This document shows, piece after piece, positions 10,395-21,011 of a stretch of DNA of 64,000 bases (the stretch's first letter is position 1; each line of letters begins with the position of its first letter). The stretch is from positions 186,001 through 250,000 of the forward strand of contig CAUYUJ010003547.1 of assembly GCA_963575745.1 (NCBI GenBank), in the 5' to 3' direction. A model generated the notes under the pieces. That model was not told the DNA's origin and did not search any database. It saw only the letters and a program-made list of their open reading frames with translations. This DNA is from Prorocentrum cordatum (taxonomy: Eukaryota > Sar > Dinophyceae > Prorocentrales > Prorocentraceae). Both the position numbers and the translations under genes were made by a program.

Positions 10395-10870
10395 CCTGAC
10401 CGCCGATCTGCATGAGGGGTGCCATCGATTTTAAGAAATGTAGCACATCCCACATGTTTTTGGACCCTGACCCCGCCGATCTGCGTGAGGGGTGCCACCG
10501 AATTTCAGAAGTGCGGCACATCCCCTGTGTTTTTGGACCCTGACCCCGCCGATCTACGTAAGGGATGCCAGCAAATTTCAGAAATGTGGCAAATCCTCTG
10601 CGCTTTTGCACCCTGACCCCGCCGATCTGCGTGAGGGGTGCCACCGAATGTCAGAAATGTGGCACATCATTTATGTTTTTGGACCCTGACCCCGCCGATC
10701 TGCGTAAGGGATGCCAGCGAATTTCAGAAATGTGGTAAATCCCATGTGTTTTTGGACCCTGACCCCGCCGATGTGCGTGAGGGGTGTGACCGAATTTCAG
10801 AAATGTGGCAACTCCCGTATGTTTTTGGACCCTGACCCCGCCGATCTGCGTGAGGGGTGTCAATTTTTAC
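10395..10870. repeat. Satellite with exact 73-bp period, seven copies
   Basis: The word CGCCGATCTG or a close variant starts at 10401, 10474, 10547, 10620, 10693, 10766 and 10839, exactly 73 bp apart each time. Each unit holds TTTTTGGACCCTGACCCCGC and a TTTCAGAAATGTGGCA-like core. Because 73 is not a multiple of 3, the same peptide appears in successive frames. Confidence 0.9.
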
Positions 10871-11269
10871 CCACCCCAGCAATTCAGAGCACACGCTCAG
10901 GGCGTGCTAAATCTGCCCGTTTGGGCCTCCCCCCCTCGCGCGGTCCATCAACAAGGAACAGTAAGCAGCAAGAAGCAGAACTGTAACAGTGGAAACTGGA
11001 AGCTGCAACTGGTACAGGAAACTGCGAACCTTCGCCCTACAGCCTGGTGGCCCCACAATGGGGCCGGCGGATTTAGTCGCTTCGCTCACTCCGCCGGCCC
11101 ATTTCGCATCACGTCGGCTGCATAGTGGTGTGCTCGTACCCATGGGGAACGGTCGGGCAGGCAGGATTGTCCTCGAGGAGGTTTTCGGAGATGTGGCTCG
11201 CACCCTGTCGAAGAGAGCCGATCGAAGGCACCAAGATGGCTCAAGAGAGCTCCAGCAGAGGTTCGAGGC

Positions 11270-11530
11270 GTACCTGGGTTGTGGGACAGAGTCCTCGCGG
11301 ATGCTTTTTGGGGTCTCTTCTAAGGGTTCTCGGAAGTTTCTGGGGATCAGTTTTGAGGCTTTTGGGGAGCCTCTTGGGGGCTTCTTGAGAACCTCTTGAG
11401 GCGTCATCGGGGCCTCTCCGAAGTCCTCTTGGAACCCTCCTGGAGCTTCTTGGGGGCTTCTTGGGCCGTCTTGGGAACAACGTGGGCCATCTTGGAACGC
11501 TCTTGGCCTGAGGCCGTGGGGCGTGCCACC
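11270..11530. repeat. GGCCTCTTGGGG-type repeat island 4, diverged
   Basis: Diverged + sense units such as GAGCCTCTTGGGGGCTTCTTG occupy about 11340-11500. The island is shorter and more decayed than islands 2 and 3. Confidence 0.55.
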
Positions 11531-11837
11531 CTTTTGGCGCCTCACTGAGGCGCTCGGGGAGTCCCCGAGGCCGCGCCCAGGAGTTCTGGCATCTCTGGCC
11601 TGACCCTGACGGGACCTTGCCAGGGTACTTTTCGTCCAGCGACCCCCAGGGGCCGCCATGCGCGCGAGAATTTGAAACATTCTTGAATTGTTACCGGAAA
11701 TTTTAGTACGCTCTCCAAGGCCTTTGCATACTTACCGCGCATCCTCATCTTGCGGCTTGACTGTAGGATGAAGAATAGTAGAAGGCATCTCGCTTCCATC
11801 GCTCTCTCCACGCGCACTACCTCCCGAGCGCCGCGAG

Positions 11838-11933
11838 GCCGACCCGGAGCTGGTGCGCGTGGCCGTGGAGCAGAACGGCTCGGCCCTGGAGCACGCCGCA
11901 GAGAGCTGCCGGGCCGACCGCGGCCTGGTTCTG
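11838..11933 (+). CDS. DUF4116 gene, exon 2 (repeat 5 to repeat 6)
   Basis: Thirty-two codons, phase 0 at both ends. They complete repeat 5 from residue 4 and carry repeat 6 to residue 10. The acceptor is CCGCGAG|GCC, preceded by a C/T-rich run. After CTG at 11931-11933 the reading diverges from the repeat, and a GA donor (CTG|GAGCGC) is the only cut that joins to exon 3 with an AG acceptor. A GAG triplet is present at both the donor and acceptor side, so the exact cut is ambiguous by a few bases. Confidence 0.75.
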
Positions 11934-13607
11934 GAGCGCGCCCCGGCGGCCGCCCCCCGCTGCACGCGCCGGGGTTCGGGGGCGGCCAAGGAGGGGGGTG
12001 TTGACCAGGGGGGCAGGAATATCATGGCGGAGGCCATGATAGCATGGCGCTTCTTCTTACCTCATTACGTCCCGGGCCCCCCCCCCCCCCCGTCGGGCCG
12101 CGCACATGCCGCCAGCCACGATTTGCGCTCGCCCCCCTCTTGGACGCCCCCCCCCTTGAACGCCCCCGAGGGTGGTGGTGGTAGTGGGTGGTGGGTTGTG
12201 TTGGGGGGAGGGGGGGGAGCACCGACGACGAACAAACAGTTGCATCAACGTGCAGTTTCGGAGGTGCCTTGGCTGCCTCTTGGGAGCCTTTTGGGGTACC
12301 TTGGGGGTCTCCTGGGTGCCTCTTGAGGCCTCCTGGGCATCTCTTGGGGCCGTCTTGGAGCATACTTGGGAGCCTCTGTGTCCATCTTGTTGCCACCTTG
12401 GAAGAGATCGATCAAATTACGGGCCGTACTGACTTAGCACTTTTCCCCATGATATGGCCAACTCCGGGATAAGATCAATTATATTCGTGTCCTCGCAAAG
12501 GCCATCTTGGACGCTCTGACTGCCCGCGACCCCTCCCTTCCAGACCCAGGGGGAGGGTGTAGGAGAAGGGGTAACCCCTCCCCGAAGAGGAAGAAGGGGG
12601 TTGGATGAGGAAACGCCCTGAACCACTCCCGCCCTAAAGCGCTGGTGGGGTTTCTCATGTCGGCCATTGAACTAAACATCGGAAAGAACGCGGCCAGTCT
12701 CACCCCTGGAGGCCCCAAGCGACTTTCGCTGGCCAGTTTTTTTCCCAGGAGCCGTGCCCAGGCTCGGATGACGCGCGTTGCCTACCATGTCGGGAGACTT
12801 ACATCGGCGGCGTGCAAGGGGGGGAAGTGACAGGGGGCGGCCCTTCTCAGAAGGCTCAGAAGGCCTCGGGCTATGTGAGAAGTGTTCAAAGTTGCCCCCG
12901 AAGACACAGACACCTTCTCAGAAAACCGGAGGGTATCTGAGAAACCCCGCCGACCTCTGAGAGGCCTGCTCTTCTCGCTCTCGCTTCACTTCCCCCCTGG
13001 CTCGCCGCCGCTGGAAAGGTTCCCGCCAGCCCTATCGTGCATCCTGAGAGGCAGGGCTGCCAAGCGAGGATGCGTGAGTGTTCCTAGCGCGGCGACGCCA
13101 GCTCCTTCGTACAAGAATAATTCAAGATCGTCGCGGTTCACAGCGTAAGAACTCGCGCTTGTTCGAAGCTTGAGAAGCAGCGCGGCAGCCCCGCCGCTGG
13201 GCGTGTGTTTGCAGATCGCAGGCTCGAAGAGGTTGGCGTCGTGCAAGGCACTGTTGCACCTATGCGCACAACGAGGCGCGGAGTCAATTGGCGCAGTGTA
13301 CCTTGGCCTCGCGAGTAGAAACTCCTCCCGCCAGGTGGTGCCGTTCGTGTGTCTTGCGGTTGGCACGCCCAAACTGGGGCATCGAAGTTTGGCACGCGCA
13401 TTGCGCCTGAGTTGGCTGAGCCGAGGATACGGCTGGCCTGATTGGGACGCCAGAGTCGAACGTTGCCTGCTGCTGGGCTTGCCAGAGCTCACTGACGTGC
13501 TCGTATGTACTTGTCGCGCGTTCGGTCGCCCAGGCCCCCAACGCGTTGCGTACCTTCTCGCCTTTCCCGCGCTCATCTTTCCGTCCTCCTCCCTTCTCCC
13601 TGGCGAG
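11934..13607 (+). other. Intron 2 of the DUF4116 gene (about 1.7 kb, GA-AG)
   Basis: The donor is GAGCGC and the acceptor GGCGAG|GAG, after a clear pyrimidine tract at 13556-13600 (TTTCCCGC..TCCTCCTCCCTTCTCCC). It contains a C-run at about 12076-12091, a small GGCCTCTTGGGG island ending in GAAGAGATCGATCAAA, and a CTTCTCAGA-type block at 12843-12985. No coding sequence is supported. Confidence 0.6.
12250..12417. repeat. GGCCTCTTGGGG-type repeat island 5 with a defined end motif
   Basis: A short island in the + sense whose right end is GGAAGAGATCGATCAAA at about 12401-12417. Nearly the same motif (GAGGAAATCGATCAAAG) ends island 7 at about 63951-63967, which points to a defined element terminus. 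Confidence 0.65.
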
Positions 13608-13706
13608 GAGGCCGTGCGCCGCAGCGGCCGCGCGCTCGAGTTCGCAGCGCCGCACCTGCGCGCAGACCGGGAGGTGGCGCTCGCCGCGGCTTCCAACGAC
13701 CGCGGG
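13608..13706 (+). CDS. DUF4116 gene, exon 3 (repeat 6 to repeat 7)
   Basis: Thirty-three codons, phase 0 at both ends. They complete repeat 6 from residue 11 and carry repeat 7 to residue 18. The upstream pyrimidine tract and the GAG|GAG acceptor are clear. The donor is GGG|GCGCCA, a GC site, and within about 20 bp the sequence turns into a GTC trinucleotide tract. The sum with exons 2 and 4 keeps the 25-residue spacing exactly. Confidence 0.75.
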
Positions 13707-13727
13707 GCGCCAGCGCACCATGTCCGC

Positions 13728-14040
13728 GCGCGTCGTCGTCGGTTTCGTCGGTTTGGTCATCGTTGTCGTCGTCGTCGTTTGTCGTGCGTCGTCGTCGTCC
13801 TCGTCGTCGTCGTCGCCGTTGTGTCCGTGGTTGTGGTCGTGGTTCCCGTCGTCGTGGTCGACGTCGTCGGAACGTCGTCGGCGTTGTCGGTTTCGGCGGG
13901 CGTCGTGGTGGTCGTCGTGGTCGTCAGCGTCGTTGTCGTCGTCGTAGGTGTCGTCGCCGTCGCCGTCGTCGTCCTCGACAAAGGTGTCGTCGACGTCGGC
14001 GCCGTCCACGGCTGCGTTGGCGTCGTGACGTCGTCGTCGT
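13728..14040. repeat. (GTC/TCG)n microsatellite
   Basis: About 300 bp of GTCGTCGTC-type repeat with GTG and TTG variants, followed by G/A-rich sequence to about 14215. Confidence 0.85.
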
Positions 14041-14217
14041 CGGATGGGAGGGAGGATGGGGGAAGCGGAGGGGGAAACGGAGGGGGGAAGGGGAGGGGGG
14101 AGGAGGAAAGGGGATGGACGGAGGTGGTAGAAGATTGGCGAGGAGGAGGAATTGGGAAGGGGGAGAGAGCGAGGGAGGGAGGTAAGGAGGAGGAGGCGGA
14201 GGAGCGGGCGGCTGGAG

Positions 14218-14575
14218 CGGGCGGCTGACAGCGCGGTGCTTTCGCTAGACGCAGCGAGCGCCTTCGACGAGCTCCACCGCGAGGTGGTGCTCCAGGAGGT
14301 CATTGCGAAATTGCCCCCCCTCGCGCGCCTGGCTACGGCGGCCACACCACGCACGGCGCTCACCACGCCGGCACGTTTGCCGAAGTGACCGTTCATCAAG
14401 GGCTTGACCAGGGCTGGTCGATCTCGCCCGCCTCTTTCGCGACGGCGACAGCAGGCCTCTACGACGAGCTTGAGGCCGCGGCGCGAAGGCTGGACGCGGG
14501 CACAACCCTGGCGACCTAGCTGGACGACGACTAGCTCGTCGGCGCCCTGGAGGCCTTCGCCGCAGTCATACGTAC
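14218..14575 (+). pseudogene. Reverse transcriptase fragment (LINE-like), frameshifted, active-site Tyr codon is a stop
   Basis: This is a fragment of a reverse transcriptase palm. The first part (14230-14370) carries a motif-A-like LDAASAFDELHREVVL. After a one-base frame change near 14370 the second part (14373-14575) has VHQGLDQGWSISPASF, matching the Q-G-x-x-x-S-P region, then TAG-CTG-GAC-GAC-GAC at 14517-14531. In the family the YxDD box has Tyr where the TAG stands. A second TAG follows at 14532-14534. The copy is therefore dead. It lies in intron 3 of the DUF4116 gene, in the same orientation, and may belong with the C-terminal remnant at 17.1-17.9 kb. Confidence 0.55.
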
Positions 14576-14639
14576 AACGTTTGTCTGTTATTTTCAGTTT
14601 CCGGGATCCTTTCAAGGTCTCTCGGAGCTGACAATGGCC

Positions 14640-16800
14640 CCAACCCTTGCGTCGCGCCGGCCTCGCGTTCGCAATGTCATGGTTTTCTGCAACGAAAAAG
14701 GTCGCGCCAAAGTCGGGCGCCCCCTAGGCTTGGCAATGGTTGCCGCTGCTTGGCAGCTCTTTGCAGTGCTTCGCGTAAGTTGACATTGCTTGGCAGTTTG
14801 GCATTTCTCAAGAACTGGTTCGGGGACCCCCGCTGAACTCGAGCCCCCCCAAACATGTCGGGAAAACTTTCAGGGGGACGGAGCAGGAGGAGGGAGCAGG
14901 AGGAGGAGGTCCACCAAATGGCGAAACATCGGGAAACTTACCGAGAGGGGCGGGGGGGGGGATGAGGGAGAGGGAGGTGGACGGGGAGGGCGATCACGTG
15001 GGACTCCTGCCGAAAACGTTCTCACAGCGTCCCAGAGGTAACGAGGGAGGAGGAGGGAGGACTACGTATGGGGTCTGACGTATAATGGATGCCGAACAGA
15101 TGCCTACAATCTTCACGGCGGAGGGGGGAGGGAGGAGGAACAGCAGGAGGGACGCGTAAGAGGGGTGAGGATAAGGTCCCACGCGTGCCGCGCAAGTCCC
15201 GGGAGGAGGTGCGAGAGGACGGAGCAGGATGCAGGATGACGGCCAAGAGATCCCGACAACTGCCGAAAGCCTATCTTGACGGAAAGCGGGAGTTGGGGAG
15301 GAAAAGGGGTGCGGCAATGAGGTAGAACAGATATCGGTGGCGCCCCAAATAAAGAAGCCCACAGGAAGGGGGAACAGGAAGACGAGAGTGGAGGATGACG
15401 AGGGGAGAACGAAGGGTGGGGGAGGACCGGGGAGGAGGAGGGCAAGCAGGACGAGGAGGGAGGAAAACCACGACGGAGGCGTACGAGGCGGACGGAGGCC
15501 GACGACGGAGCAGGACGAGGAGGACGAGGAGGAAGGAGGGCGACGGGGCAGGAGGACGAGGAGGGACGAAGACGATGTGCAGGGGGGCTCGAGCACGACC
15601 ACGGGCGGGCCACCGTGCGGGCCGCCGCGCGCGGTCCACAGCGCGCGGGGTCTCGAGCACGACCACGAGCAGTGGCCCGCAGCGGCCGACAGTGGACCCC
15701 TGGGATTCATCCACAAACCTCTCCCGGGGGCGCCTCGGGATCCATCCAAAGACCTACCTGGGGCCACATTCATCCAGCAACCGCCCCCAGGGGCGCCCCT
15801 GGCTTCATTTAAAAACTGCCCCCTGGGGGCCACAGAAAAGAAATCGAACAGCAGCCCCAACAACCATTCCAAAAACAGGATTCAAAAACTAATCCAACAA
15901 CTCGCATCCACTGTTTTCGGTTGTTTGGGACAATGAAAAATGTCGGATGAGTTTTTGGATTAGATTTTCCAGAAAGGTTTCCAGGGGGTCTGCTGGCGTC
16001 CTCTGGCGGTCGCCTCCGCTGGAGTGCTTGCTGCGACACACCGCCAGCACCTTGTTGCGAGCACGCCCAGCCGCCGGACCCCCTGGAGCCTCCGACAGGC
16101 TGCCTCCAGGTCGCCCGCAGCTTCCCAGGCCCCTCGAGACCCACCCAGATCGCCACGGGAATTCCGAGGGCCTCCGAGCAGTCCCCAAATGGCCGTCAAG
16201 ATTCGGAGAGCGCGCCGGAGCCTCCAGGAACGCCTCTGACCTCTCAGCGTCCCACGGGTGCCGAACTGAAGCGTCCTGCGACCCCGGGGGCCTTCCGCAA
16301 GCGCCAGCACATCGAAGAGCCTACGCGATCGGCGCGAAGCCTGCGCAGTGTCCTGCGCCGCTAGGACATCGTGGGAGCCCCACGGGCCCGTGCACCTGGG
16401 CGGCCGAGCGTGGCCTGTGGCTGTATCCGAGGCGCGGCCACTGGGACCCTCCGCGGAAAGCTTCCGGAGACCCACATCTGGCTGCGGAGTTCCACGGAGG
16501 CTTCTGGCTGTCGCCGTCGCCGCCGACGTCGCCGTCGAAAATGCGCTGTTGTCGTAGGCCTCTGGGGGGGCCCTGGAGGCCCCCAGAGGCTGCCTGTGCG
16601 CTTCGGAAAGATTGGGGACCTTTTCCATCCTCTGCTCCAGGGCGCGAGCAGAGCACCGGTCACTTGGGCACCGCACGCCGCGCCCCTTCGATGCGGTTGC
16701 TAACGCCAGCAGGGGTTTCAGCCGCCATTGCAGCTATCTCCGCGGGCTCCGAGATCACGTAGCCAATGACGTGAGGGACGTCGGTGGCCACGTCCACTAA
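14640..16800. other. No gene recognised; purine-rich tracts at 14870-15590
   Basis: GGA/GAG-rich sequence (14870-15590) is followed by mixed GC-rich sequence with competing open frames on both strands (15950-16760). A short repeated GGGCGCC-containing theme occurs at 15725-15830. I find no motif to support a gene. Confidence 0.3.
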
Positions 16801-16815
16801 TTAATCCGTAGTAGA

Positions 16816-17160
16816 GTGCGATGGACGGTCGAGCGCCTCGGGGTCGCGCACGATGCCAGCCGTGGACAGGCGAGAGCAGAGCCGGCGTCAGATTTCTGCG
16901 GGGCCACGATGATGCAGCGCGCCGTTACTCTTAACGCGGAGACACACGCCGACGACGTGGCCGTCAACATCGTGAACTTCTGGTGCGCCAGAATAAAACA
17001 TTTCTTCCGCCGTTGGCTTTCGTCCGCAATGCGTTCTCCCACTTGCGCGGCCGTGTCGAAGTCGCGTCTGCCCGAAGCGGGCGAGCGGCGAGACGCTATC
17101 GGGATTCGTGTTCTGGGTCGTTGGCGACGCGCCATTCGCTATGCGCGGCGGAGTTGGGTC
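16816..17160 (+). pseudogene. Possible upstream remnant of the LINE-like element (weak)
   Basis: An open frame contains ADDVAVNI (about 16945-16970) followed by an amphipathic stretch, which could echo a reverse transcriptase catalytic box. The spacing to the downstream C-terminal domain is much shorter than expected, so a large deletion or coincidence is possible. Confidence 0.2.
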
Positions 17161-18068
17161 GCGGCTATCTGGGCGGCGACTGTCGCGGCCGGCGCAGGAG
17201 CAGCGCCGCGCTCGCCTGCTCGCCTCGTTGCCCCCCGCGGAGGCGGCGAGCGTCTGCTCCGCCGGCGGGAAGGGCGCAGGCAGCTGGCCGCTGGCTCCCA
17301 CGCAACAGCGCCAGCTGCTGGCAGACGAGCGCTTCCGCCAAACACTGGCGTTCCGCCTCTGCCTGCGGCTGCCAGCCGGGGCGGACCTGCCGCGGCACCG
17401 ACTTGCGCGCGGACCCGGGCGCTCGCTCGGGGTCCACGTTGGCGACGGGACAGTCACCGGGCACAACGGCCTGCGCGACTGGCTGGCGCACAGGCTTTCT
17501 GCGAGGGGAGCGGCCGCAGTGGCCGCGGAGCAGATCGTCCTCACGTGGGACAGGGCCCGCCAGGACGGAGGCGGCCTGCCTGGACTCCGTGACCAGGGAC
17601 ACCTGCGCCGACGCGGCGGTCACGGACGCTTCGTTCGGGGCCGGCGCGGCGGCGGGGCGGAGATGCGCATCGCGCGACGGGGCCGCGGCAGCGGCGGCCG
17701 AGGAGCGCAAACACTTGCACTTCCACGGCCCCGTCCCCCTGGCCTTCGCGCTAGAGACCCTGGGCCAGGCCGGGCAGGAGGCGCATTCGCTGCTGCGCAC
17801 GCGGGCGGGCGGCGGCCCGCTGGCGCTGGCAGCGTCGAGGCAGAGCTTGGCAGTGGCTCTGCACTGCGGCAGTGCGGAGGCCTTCCGCGCGGCCGCGCTT
17901 CAGGCGGGAGCGCCGCGGCGACCGGCCGCGCCAGGCGGAGCGTCGCCCCCCGGGCGACGCGCGATTGAGCGGGCGCTGCTGACGAGCCCTGGGGTGGCGC
18001 GCGGCGCGGCTGCGGCGGCGATCCCTGGGGCGGCCGGCGCGGGCGCGGCGCACGGGCGTGAGGGGTAA
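17160..18068 (+). pseudogene. C-terminal region of a LINE-like retrotransposon protein, frameshifted
   Basis: Two adjoining frames make up the familiar C-terminal end of dinoflagellate LINE-like polyproteins. The first (about 17165-17560) carries DERFRQTLAFRLCLRLP and then GHNGLRDWLAHRL. These match the F-R-x-A-L-x-x-R-L and HNAL-R-D landmarks before a nuclease-like domain. The second (about 17560-17930) carries an Asp-containing VTDASFGAGAAAG region, then PLAFALETLGQAGQEAHSLL, which matches the PLAVETLG landmark. A frameshift joins them near 17560-17580, and the Cys/His residues usually seen between the landmarks are missing. It sits in intron 3 of the DUF4116 gene. The family call is from memory of related proteins. 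Confidence 0.5.
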
Positions 18069-19200
18069 CGTGACGGGTACTCACTAACGGGTACTTGAGA
18101 AAGTTACCGAAAGTTTCTTCTTTAGGGCCTCTTTCTGGTATTGCAGCGTTGCCCACATCGGGAATGGTTGGGTTCGCCGGGTCACTGGCCAAAGTACCCG
18201 TCAGTGGAGTCCCCGTTGAATGGGCGCTTAGGGCGTTGCGGCCGTGTGAGCGTGGGGGCGGCTGCGCCACGCGCGGAACAGCTGCCGCAGAGGAGGACGG
18301 GTGGCGCCTGCCCGACCGAGGCCGGAGGCGCCGGGCAGGGTAGCTGCAGCGCGGCCGCGGGCTGCGGCGCGGGCGGGGCGCCGGTGGCGCCGCGCGAGCC
18401 GGCCAGGAGCGCGGAGGACGCGACGACGGCGGCCCGGCCTCAAGGGCTACGGGGTCTCCCTGCAGTCCCAGTGGACTTCCCGTGTAACGGATTCTATTGG
18501 CCATAGCTCGGGCGCGCGATGGGGGTCAAGGTTTCCCATGTTGCTCTTTTCTGCCAGCTTTTTTGGGGCCAGAGAATGCTGCGGCATGCTGCGAGGGGGG
18601 GGGGCTGCAGAATCTGGGGAGCCCCCCCTTCGCCTGAGCATTATGTGTGCGCGCATGGGAAACGCCCAGGGCCGCATGTGAACGCATCCCTCGCTTCCCA
18701 CCCCTCAGGAGGTCGAGGGTGAAACAGGCTGGACAGGGACCGTTTGGGTTGCCGCGGCCAACACCAACCCTAGGGGTGACAAGGGGAATTGCTCGCATAT
18801 CGACGTGGGCAATCCCACCAAGCGGGATAGCAGTTGCCCAAGGATGAGTAGGTTAGCTCCTTGGCAAAGTTCAATACAAAAGAGCAATCCGTCATGTGGG
18901 ATAGCTGCGGCTTGCGAATGGGGTGCGACCTATTCTCTCCGAAGGACACTGGAGGCCTTCGGAAAACGCAACACTGTTTGGTACTTGTGGGCCCCCCGAC
19001 TGTTCGCCCAGAAGACGCATGCGTGTTTGCCGAGAAACACAAAAACATCGTCGTGCACATCTCCGACTCCCGGCAAGCTGTGGGAACCCCCATCCGTCCC
19101 CAAAGCAATACGCAGTTACGATTCCACGCAAGTTGCGGGGACCTCCATCCGCCGCCGGCCGCGTCCATAGCCCCCTCCTCCCGCGTTCTCCCCTCCCGCT
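18069..19200. other. No gene seen
   Basis: The stretch begins with a short repeat of ACGGGTAC words (18075-18100) and continues as GC-rich mixed sequence. Open frames are short and contradictory between strands. Confidence 0.3.
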
Positions 19201-19206
19201 CCTCCA

Positions 19207-19208
19207 GG

Positions 19209-19247
<39 letters not shown>

Positions 19248-19272
19248 GAAGAGAAAGAGAGAGAGAGAGAGA
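19207..19272. repeat. (GA)n microsatellite
   Basis: About 65 bp of GA dinucleotide repeat with one interruption near 19242-19255. Confidence 0.9.
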
Positions 19273-19777
19273 CGCGGTCGTTTGGAGGCTGCACTGGCCC
19301 TTCGGGGAGGGCGAAACTAGAGGCTTGAAGGTGCCACGGAGTACCCCGAGAGGGCTTGGTAGGGGTTTGGTCGATACCAAGCTCTCCATCGATACCAGCG
19401 TCGTCGATTAGGGTCGCAACCATGTGACAGTCACGGAGGATGTGGATACCACAGACCAATCCCACGTTAATGGGATCACATTGAGCGTGCAATCTACCTG
19501 CCGCGCGCCTTGGTTCTAGTTTATTGCGCCGTGTTGGGGGTTGCGGGGAAACCGGTCGCAGCTAGGTGGTCGGAGCACTGGGGGGGATACATCCTGCGCC
19601 CCCCCCTCACACACCAAACACATCGAAATGTCACCGAATGTGTGGCAAGCGAAATACATGTATACATGTGTGGCGACAGCTAAAGACGACCCTGCTGTCC
19701 CAGCCGCGCGGCCGATACACGCTGCCAGGATGCGCCCCAGGGCCACCAGTGACAGTTTTTGCCGGGGAGCCTGGGGG

Positions 19778-19880
19778 GAGGAGGAAGAGGAGGAGGAGGA
19801 GGAGGAGGAGGACGAGGAGGAGGAGCGACTGAGGGAGGAGCGAAGGGAGAGCAGTGAGGGAGGAGGATGATGAGGAGGAG
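19778..19880. repeat. (GAG)n tract upstream of DUF4116 exon 4
   Basis: A GAG/GAA trinucleotide tract about 90 bp before the exon 4 acceptor. Confidence 0.8.
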
Positions 19881-19964
19881 GTTTTGGGTCGAGGGTTCTG
19901 GTTCTTTTTGTCTGGTGTTTCCACGGCGTTTCGGTTTTCTCTGCGACGCGGGTTCCTGGGGAAG

Positions 19965-20034
19965 GCGCTCCTGCACGCGGGCGAAGCCCTGCTGCTGGAC
20001 CGGGACTTCATGCTGGAGGCTGTGCGGCTAGACG
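19965..20034 (+). CDS. DUF4116 gene, exon 4 (repeat 7 to repeat 8)
   Basis: Seventy bases complete repeat 7 from residue 19 and carry repeat 8 to residue 16, plus the first base of codon 17. The acceptor is GGGGAAG|GCG after a T-rich tract. The donor is GACG|GTGGGG, the only canonical GT site of the four. The exon leaves in phase 1, and exon 5 enters in the matching phase to give Gly at position 17. Reading straight on past 20034 gives Gly/Ala-rich sequence without repeat landmarks, which supports the cut. Confidence 0.75.
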
Positions 20035-20156
20035 GTGGGGCCGGGGCGCTGTCGGGCGCGGCGGCTCTCATGGCAGGCTCGCGGCAGCACTGCCGCGGGC
20101 GCTGACGGTTCGAGCCCCCGATGGCCTCTGGGCCTTTGGGTGCATTTGAGCTTCCC

Positions 20157-20362
20157 GGATGGGGTCCGAGTGGGTGGGGGGCGGAGGATCGCGCCGCATC
20201 GCGCCGATGCATCGGCGATGCGGCTCGATGCGGAGCCCGTTTTTCTCCACGGCGACGTCGCCGATGCGTCGCCGACGCATCGCCGATGCACTGCCGATGC
20301 ATCGCCGATGCATGATGCGGCGCGATCCTTCGACCCCATCTACTCGGACTCCATCTAGGATG
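20157..20362. repeat. Foldback element with palindromic CGATGCATCG core
   Basis: An imperfect inverted repeat. The left arm from about 20157 reads GATGGGGTCCGAGTGGG..GGATCGCGCCGCATC. The right arm, read in reverse complement from 20362, gives GATGGAGTCCGAGTAGATGGGG..GGATCGCGCCGCATC. The centre is made of CGATGCATCG and GCCGATGCGTCGCC words. A related set of CGGCGATG words occurs at 55660-55860. Confidence 0.75.
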
Positions 20363-20796
20363 CGTCTAGTACAGCTTGCACCTGCCATCAGCCTTGTCGC
20401 AACGCAGCACTCGCGTGCATGTTGCGCTACGGGTCGCCGAGGCTGCGCCGTAGTCGCACGGAGTCAGGGAAACGGCACGACTACGGACATGCAGAGAACG
20501 CCCTAGGATGTTATTCACATTTGTGCAGCATGCCAGTGTCAGGATCGACTGGACCTGCAATCGACCACTTGCACATCGCTCGTGTACACAGTTGGTCGAT
20601 TGAGCGCGTCGCCCGCACGTCGTCGGCCTGCGACCCCCGTGTCGTGGAGACGAGGGAGGGGTGTGATAGGGGGTACCCTTGGTAGTAAAGGGGGGGTTAA
20701 GACGGATGCGAGGGAGTGTACGTAGGGAAGGGGGGAGGGGGAGAAAGTAGGGTAACGATGAGGGTAAACAGGGTATGGTAAAGCAATAAACTGGGA
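20363..20796. other. No gene seen
   Basis: Mixed sequence of moderate GC with short open frames only. G-runs and GGTACC lie near 20660-20700. Confidence 0.35.
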
Positions 20797-20940
20797 ATGG
20801 TACGAAGAGGTATAGGAGGTAGAGGAGGAGAAAGAGGACAGGGCGGAGGAGGAGGAAGAGGTGGCGGAGGAGGCGGAGGAGGAAGAGAAGAGGTAGGGAG
20901 GAGGAGGAGGAGGAGGACGAGGACGAGGACGAGGACGTGG
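20797..20940. repeat. (GGA)n-rich microsatellite
   Basis: GGAGGAGG and GAGGACGAGGACG runs just upstream of the 120-bp-repeat open frame. Confidence 0.8.
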
Positions 20941-21011
20941 AGGGTTAGAGTGGGCCAGAAATTAAGGGAAACAGTTTTTTGACGCTTCGCGTATCCCCGT
21001 ATGACCTCAAC

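Larger units (their letters stand above)
5748..11837 (+). other. Intron 1 of the DUF4116 gene (about 6.1 kb, GC-AG)
   Basis: The donor is GCGATG and the acceptor CCGCGAG|GCC, after a C/T-rich run at about 11796-11830. It holds an AT-richer stretch (5760-6370), a TGTC microsatellite, a short GAG tract, GGCCTCTTGGGG islands, a 151-bp tandem repeat, a GAT tract and a 73-bp satellite. No coding sequence is supported inside it. Confidence 0.65.
13707..19964 (+). other. Intron 3 of the DUF4116 gene (about 6.3 kb, GC-AG)
   Basis: The donor is GCGCCA and the acceptor GGGGAAG|GCG, after a T-rich run at about 19892-19945. It holds a GTC microsatellite, purine-rich sequence, a reverse transcriptase fragment, the C-terminal part of a LINE-like element, a GA tract and a GAG tract. 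Confidence 0.65.

Noticed and set aside
10395-10870. CRISPR-like array (regular repeats)
   Set aside because: Repeats are head to tail without unique spacers, and the genome is clearly eukaryotic.
15947-16762. 271-codon + frame and 238-codon reverse frame
   Set aside because: Both strands are equally open, there is no motif, and composition is repetitive.
20104-20125. tRNA-like GGTTCGAGCCC T-loop
   Set aside because: No acceptor, D or anticodon stems can be formed upstream.
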